A DNA stretch of 22,692 nucleotides. Source: a virus. The first letter of the stretch is position 1; each line of letters begins with the position of its first letter. Location of the stretch: the IMG/VR virus record IMGVR_UViG_3300032163_000110, positions 1-22,692 of that record. One strand, written 5' to 3'. Shown here piece by piece: positions 19,473-22,692 of this stretch. A program made the position numbers and the translations under genes. Below the pieces are notes generated by a model, which worked only from the letters and a program-made list of their open reading frames with translations, ran no database searches and was not told where the DNA came from.

Positions 19473-19507
19473 CCCCCTATGAAGGGGGAGGGTATAATCC
19501 CTCCCCC
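19473..19507 (-). promoter_or_regulatory. Two competing hairpins at the collagen-gene ribosome binding site
   Basis: On the minus-strand mRNA the CCCCC at 19488-19484 can pair either with GGGGG at 19507-19503 (as part of a 9-bp stem, GGGGGAGGG/CCCTCCCCC, loop 6) or with GGGGG at 19477-19473 (5-bp stem, loop 6). The second pairing covers the ribosome binding site AGGGGG, which ends 5 bases before the ATG at 19467. The first leaves it free. There is no T-run, so it is not a terminator. Confidence 0.6.
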
Positions 19508-19525
19508 CTCTCTCACCTGGCTACT

Positions 19526-20269
19526 TTATTCTATTTGTAGCCAAAAAGTCTGGTCGCCACCGGCGTAAGTGCCTCCAGTTCTCGGTATGAGCCAGCCAGC
19601 GAGTTGTTGCGAGTTGGCTGCGTGGAAAGCCTCATCCGCCATAATGAGGGCTCCGTCAGTTCCCTGGAAGACAATCATGCGGTCATTGGAAGCAGCACCA
19701 GGAACTGTGCTGGAAACCACGCCAAAGCACTCGCCTCTTACCTTAGCCCAGCAGTATGAACCACTGGCTACAGCTCTAAGAGGCATACAGCAGACGCTCA
19801 TATAGCCAGCCCCAGCACTGAGAGGTCTGACATCGTAGAAGCGGTTGGTGTTGATGGTCGCCCACTCAGTCCCAGCAATAGCATAGGTAACTGGCTGGTG
19901 AAGTGTCAGGGTAGTGGTGGTCGTGGAGCTTGCCGTATTGCCCTTGATGTGATACCAGCGTCTATAACCAGCCGCAGCACCGATGATGATAGTGCCATTG
20001 GCATACTGGTCTTTGACGCAACTAGCATCGGTAGAGCCAGTAACGGCGATAGTCCAACTGCCAACTGCCGTTGCAGCGGGAGTGCAGTCTGTTGGTTGCG
20101 CATACGAGCCAACTCCGAGTAGTGGATTAGTTATGGCAGCTCCCGCCTTCATGTACCGCCACAGACCACCTAGCGGGTCTGATGCCAGCGAACCAATAGT
20201 AGCCTTTTGGCTAGTGGTCGGGTCAGCGTAAAGTGCGCTGAAAGGTGCAGTTAATGCAAAGTTACTCAT
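19526..20269 (-). CDS. Probable head or tail decoration protein (247 aa)
   Basis: ATG at 20269 has AGAGGAGG six bases upstream. The product starts MSNFALTAPFSALYADPTTS, then GSLASDPLGGLWRYMKAGAA, and is otherwise Ser/Thr/Gly/Ala-rich with regular beta strands (TTTTTLTLHQPVTYAIAG, FYDVRPLSAGAGYMSVCCMP). It has no signal peptide. The composition and position three genes after the capsid gene suggest a structural (decoration or head-vertex) protein. I recognise no named family, so this is inference from context. Confidence 0.55.
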   Translation of the reverse strand: MSNFALTAPFSALYADPTTSQKATIGSLASDPLGGLWRYMKAGAAITNPLLGVGSYAQPTDCTPAATAVGSWTIAVTGSTDASCVKDQYANGTIIIGAAAGYRRWYHIKGNTASSTTTTTLTLHQPVTYAIAGTEWATINTNRFYDVRPLSAGAGYMSVCCMPLRAVASGSYCWAKVRGECFGVVSSTVPGAASNDRMIVFQGTDGALIMADEAFHAANSQQLAGWLIPRTGGTYAGGDQTFWLQIE

Positions 20270-20317
20270 TGAAATCCTCCTCTTTTTTGAAGTAGTGGTT
20301 TTATTTACCTTACCCTT

Positions 20318-20449
20318 TTATTTAGGCTTATCGGCTTTCGCCTTTTTGCCCTTATCGGTTGGGGCAGCCACTTTCTTCACTTCAGACTGTTCGGCTATCA
20401 TCTCCTTGACAGCCTGTGCTTTTTTCTCGGATGCCGTTAATTCACCCAT
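20318..20449 (-). CDS. Lys/Ala-rich small peptide (43 aa)
   Basis: ATG at 20449 follows a perfect AAGGAGGT with a five-base spacer; TAA is at 20318-20320. It reads MGELTASEKKAQAVKEMIAE, then an Ala/Lys-rich tail (KKVAAPTDKGKKAKADKPK). The strong ribosome binding site and the position between two structural genes support it. The basic, unstructured tail could bind DNA or a protein partner. No family recognised. Confidence 0.6.
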   Translation of the reverse strand: MGELTASEKKAQAVKEMIAEQSEVKKVAAPTDKGKKAKADKPK

Positions 20450-20459
20450 AGATACCTCC

Positions 20460-20999
20460 TTACTTTTGGTCATGTTTACTGCGCATGTGCCTTGCCAGCC
20501 CTAAGTATGTTGCGAAAGGTTTGCCAGAATGAGGGCATCCATTAACCTGACAGGCAAGAGGATTCACCCCTTCGGCAACCACTGACCCACTGGCTACTTC
20601 TGTCTTTGGTTCTGACGCTTCTGCCAATCTGGTTTCAAGTTCTTTAATCTTAGTCAGAAGAGCATCTTGTGTTTCTCGGTTAGGTTCTTTGCCTTTAGGC
20701 CAGAGCCTGAAGCCCTTTTTGGTATAGTAGTTCATGTGCCAGGCATCGGCTGGCAAGGGCGTTGTCGCAATCTCTACGGGTTCTTTTCTTTCCTCCACTT
20801 CGCCCAGGGCAACTCTCCGCCTTATCTCCTTTGCTATCTCAGGAGTTAGCGGTTTCAGTTGTTTCCCTGTGCTTTTCTCGATGAAGGAGATTTCGGTTGC
20901 ATCTCGGTAATAGATGCGTGTTTCCCTCGTACTACCCTGAATGATGTCGTTCGGGTCATGCAATTCTTCGATTCCGATTGCGGGTATACTTTGTGTCAC
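20460..20999 (-). CDS. Structural-operon protein with a C-terminal C2H2 zinc finger
   Basis: The start is a GTG at 20999 with GGAGGT nine bases upstream. The N-terminal part (about 1-130) is charged with helices (LTPEIAKEIRRRVALGEVEE, then DALLTKIKELETRLAEASE). The end, LACQVNGCPHSGKPF followed by ATYLGLARHMRSKHDQK, fits a C2H2 finger: C150, C155, F162, L168, H171 and H176, with F-x5-L-x2-H-x4-H exact and the Cys-to-Phe spacing three longer than usual. C2H2 fingers are uncommon in bacteria but occur in some phages near capsid genes. A role in DNA packaging or capsid-DNA contact is possible. Confidence 0.7.
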   Translation of the reverse strand: MTQSIPAIGIEELHDPNDIIQGSTRETRIYYRDATEISFIEKSTGKQLKPLTPEIAKEIRRRVALGEVEERKEPVEIATTPLPADAWHMNYYTKKGFRLWPKGKEPNRETQDALLTKIKELETRLAEASEPKTEVASGSVVAEGVNPLACQVNGCPHSGKPFATYLGLARHMRSKHDQK

Positions 21000-21034
21000 T
21001 TTCTTATTACCTCCATTTTTCTATATTCGCTTTC

Positions 21035-21559
21035 CTACAATGAAGTAGGTGCTTGAAGTTGAGACTCAAGGTCTCGGATACGCTTTTGAAGAATTTGTTG
21101 TAGCGTTTTCCCTGAATGACCAGTTGGCTCTAAGGCTACTAGATTCTCAGGGCGGTTATCATCCCTTATGCCGTTGATATGATGAATCAACCAGCCATCG
21201 GGAAGCAACTGTCCATGAGCTTTTTCCCAGACAAGACGGTGCTCTGCCACATATCTGCCATGATACTTATTCGCTTTGGGATGGTGAGGAGAATAGATAT
21301 AAATATATCCATTAACTGCTCTGTAAACTCCACCACGCCATGCTGGATTTTTATCGCCAAGAAAGCGACAAGTTTTGCAGCGTTTAGAACCTCGACTAAT
21401 TGGTTTACCGCATATTGCACAGTTACCAACATATCTTCTTTTGGTCTCCGCTTTCCGGCGATATTCCTTACCTTTGATGATTCGGCAATCTGAGCAGAAC
21501 TTTGCATCTCGTCTCTTTGCTTCAAAAGCCTTCCCACAAAGTTGACATTTAACTTCCAT
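21035..21559 (-). CDS. HNH endonuclease (zinc-finger plus HNH), structural-region copy
   Basis: The 174-residue protein has two zinc modules (C5, C8, C22, C25 and C47, C50, C61, C64), then AWRGGVYR, EHRLVWEK at 106-113, HHINGI at 126-131 and DDNRPENL at 133-140, with a C-terminal coiled coil. These HNH-core positions are identical to those of the early copy at 6594-7169. It lies between the capsid gene and its downstream partners, has a strong AGGAGG site six bases before its ATG and its own consensus promoter. It looks like a homing-type insertion. No split target gene or intron edges could be seen. Confidence 0.9.
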   Translation of the reverse strand: MEVKCQLCGKAFEAKRRDAKFCSDCRIIKGKEYRRKAETKRRYVGNCAICGKPISRGSKRCKTCRFLGDKNPAWRGGVYRAVNGYIYIYSPHHPKANKYHGRYVAEHRLVWEKAHGQLLPDGWLIHHINGIRDDNRPENLVALEPTGHSGKTLQQILQKRIRDLESQLQAPTSL

Positions 21560-21580
21560 TCTGCACCTCCTATTACTAAG

Positions 21581-21609
21581 ATTATAGCAGTTTGGAAATC
21601 TTGTGTCAA
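21581..21609 (-). promoter_or_regulatory. Consensus sigma70 promoter ahead of the HNH gene
   Basis: Minus strand: TTGACA (21609-21604), exactly 17 bases, TATAAT (21586-21581), with TGC before it (extended -10). Both hexamers match consensus perfectly. Predicted start at A21574, giving a 15-base leader that contains AGGAGG. It should drive the HNH gene and could feed the rest of the structural genes. Confidence 0.85.
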
Positions 21610-21626
21610 TAGGTTATAGTTTGATG

Positions 21627-22478
21627 CTAACTCGTGGGGGCCGCAGCACTAAAGTAAAGATAACGGCCGTATCCGCCGTCTTCCTCTACCATTGCGTAGT
21701 CGGCCACGATGCCGATTTCCCAACCTCTCAGGGAATCCTTGTAGACTATCCAGGTGTCAGGTTCCCAACCAACCACATAGATGAAGGCTTCCTTTGAGTA
21801 CAGAGCACTATAGGCATAAGTAGCAGTAGCGATTGGGATATTTGAATCATGGAATACAGGTATCCCATTCATCTTTATGATACCTGCAAAGTGATTCTGA
21901 AGTACCGCCATCTGGTAATCGGGTGGTATATTGGTAGTCCCTGGCGTTGCGAGGTAATCCACGATGTCATTTAGTGTGTATGGATGCAGAACGAAAGACA
22001 TCGGCATAGGAGCGGGTTCGGCTTGCCCGATGCACTGGGAAACAGCGGCCGCAGAGTAGCCAAGAGCGAAGGTTGTGCTACCACTACCTAGCCCATTATC
22101 AAGCCCAGAGAAAAGGGTTATGCCATCAACGTCCATCTGCTTGCCCATAGCATTGCCGATAACCTTACCAGCAGACCGGGCAACATCCTCTGTGAATTGC
22201 TGTTTCAGTTTTCTGGTAACGATGACCTTGGCTCCCGTCTCATTGGTAGTGTGAGTTGTGCCGGTGATGGCTAATGTCTGGGAGTTAGTCATGTCTATGC
22301 CATCGGTCAGACGTTCAACAGCAATCGTCCCGAATTTGGGGACGTAGTAACTCTTTTCACCCTTGCCCATTCGGTGAACGGTTACAGTATTTTTGAATAC
22401 CTGAATTGGCTCGTAGGTATACCTAGCTGCCCCAATCATTGCCTTAGAGCCAGCAGCCAAATCAGCAGCAGTAGTCAT
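21627..22478 (-). CDS. HK97-like major capsid protein
   Basis: ATG at 22478 has AAGGAGG six bases upstream. The 283-residue protein starts MTTAADLAAGSKAMIGAARY. It has an early segment with VFKNTVTVHRMGKGEKSYYV, a central GKVIGNAMGKQMDVDGITLF helix, then VLHPYTLNDIVDYLATPGTT and MNGIPVFHDSNIPIATATYA. A strand-rich end follows (EAFIYVVGWEPDTWIVYKDS). The order (N-arm, long 'spine' helix, 'HP-x-x-L-x-x-I' segment, late beta strands with 'GIPVF-x-D') fits HK97-fold phage capsid proteins in the 280-residue class. Context (preceded by a possible scaffold, followed by structural genes) agrees. Confidence 0.8.
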   Translation of the reverse strand: MTTAADLAAGSKAMIGAARYTYEPIQVFKNTVTVHRMGKGEKSYYVPKFGTIAVERLTDGIDMTNSQTLAITGTTHTTNETGAKVIVTRKLKQQFTEDVARSAGKVIGNAMGKQMDVDGITLFSGLDNGLGSGSTTFALGYSAAAVSQCIGQAEPAPMPMSFVLHPYTLNDIVDYLATPGTTNIPPDYQMAVLQNHFAGIIKMNGIPVFHDSNIPIATATYAYSALYSKEAFIYVVGWEPDTWIVYKDSLRGWEIGIVADYAMVEEDGGYGRYLYFSAAAPTS

Positions 22479-22496
22479 GTGTGTATCCTCCTTGTT

Positions 22497-22692
22497 TTAG
22501 AGAATTTTATTGAATCTTTTAGCAGCCTCTTGATACTGCTCGAATGAGATTTCGCTGTGTATGAAGGCTTCTTCGTAGTCTTCCCACGTCCGAAATCCCC
22601 TTGTGGCAGAACGAATACCTGCGCCGGCAGCCCTTGACCTCTGCCCCTTGACTGAAGTGGTTTCGGTTTCCTCTTCGGTTTCCTCTTCCTCT
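22497..22692 (-). CDS. Possible scaffold-type protein, C-terminal end only
   Basis: The frame is open to the window edge and ends at TAA 22497-22499, leaving 64 visible residues. It starts with an acidic Glu/Thr run (EEETEEETETT), a basic Arg-rich middle (VKGQRSRAAGAGIRSATRGF), and a helix (YEEAFIHSEISFEQYQEAAK) ending RFNKIL. The charged tail and its position directly ahead of the capsid gene, 18 bases from the capsid ATG, are typical of a scaffold or maturation protease-scaffold. A portal-end or other structural protein is also possible. Confidence 0.55.
   Translation of the reverse strand, partial: EEEETEEETETTSVKGQRSRAAGAGIRSATRGFRTWEDYEEAFIHSEISFEQYQEAAKRFNKIL

Noticed and set aside
1-22692. 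CRISPR arrays, tRNA genes, insertion sequences, integrase and attachment sites
   Set aside because: I saw no regularly spaced repeats, no tRNA-like cloverleaf with a conserved T-loop, no transposase frame and no integrase frame. Reading by eye could miss a degenerate tRNA.

Overview
The window is a stretch of a tailed double-stranded DNA bacteriophage genome, or of a closely related prophage. The evidence is an HK97-like major capsid protein, a string of surface and tail proteins, two small holin-like membrane proteins, and an early operon with a helicase loader, a RecT-type annealing protein, a replication winged-helix protein and a VRR-NUC nuclease. Almost every gene has a clean AAGGAGG-type ribosome binding site, and two sigma70-like promoters are visible, so the host is a bacterium with standard signals. 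I cannot name the host. Portal, terminase, integrase, tape-measure and endolysin genes are not seen; some may lie outside the window.

Layout. (1) Positions 1-1632, plus strand: seven small, tightly packed accessory genes, the first cut by the window edge, including a YopX-like protein. They end at a hairpin terminator (1667-1703). (2) Positions 9646 down to 1685, minus strand: the early operon. It starts at a TTGACA/TAAGAT promoter in front of a ribbon-helix-helix regulator. It then runs through zinc-ribbon proteins, a probable recombination partner plus RecT, an HNH endonuclease, a DUF4373-like replication protein, a DnaC-like loader, a VRR-NUC nuclease, a C5-methyltransferase-like protein and several tiny proteins, many joined by ATGA overlaps. 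It converges head-on with the plus-strand operon. (3) Positions 22692 down to 9772, minus strand: the structural module. In order of transcription it holds the tail end of a possible scaffold, the capsid protein, an HNH endonuclease with its own consensus promoter, a C2H2-finger protein, a Lys/Ala-rich peptide, a possible decoration protein, a collagen-like fibre, a few small proteins, a beta-helix protein, an adaptor-like protein, a hub-like protein, a GLUG-repeat protein, a repeat-containing fibre, a DNRLRE-like protein and two lysis-type membrane proteins. It ends at a strong minus-strand terminator (9711-9747).

How it fits together. The terminator at 9711-9747 separates late from early transcription. 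The 100 bp beyond it carry a 17-bp palindrome, the early promoter and an inverted repeat over its -10 box, directly in front of a small DNA-binding protein gene that would be translated from an almost leaderless mRNA. This looks like an autoregulated early switch. The last gene of the early operon may be a late-gene activator or antiterminator, judged mostly by position. There is no tape-measure-sized gene between capsid and lysis genes and there is an adaptor-like protein, so a short-tailed (podovirus-like) particle is favoured. That particle would carry an unusually rich set of surface fibres: collagen, beta-helix, GLUG and repeat fibre.

No stretch longer than about 300 bases lacks a gene. 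The larger gaps are 9397-9487 (nothing recognised) and 9647-9771 (regulatory).
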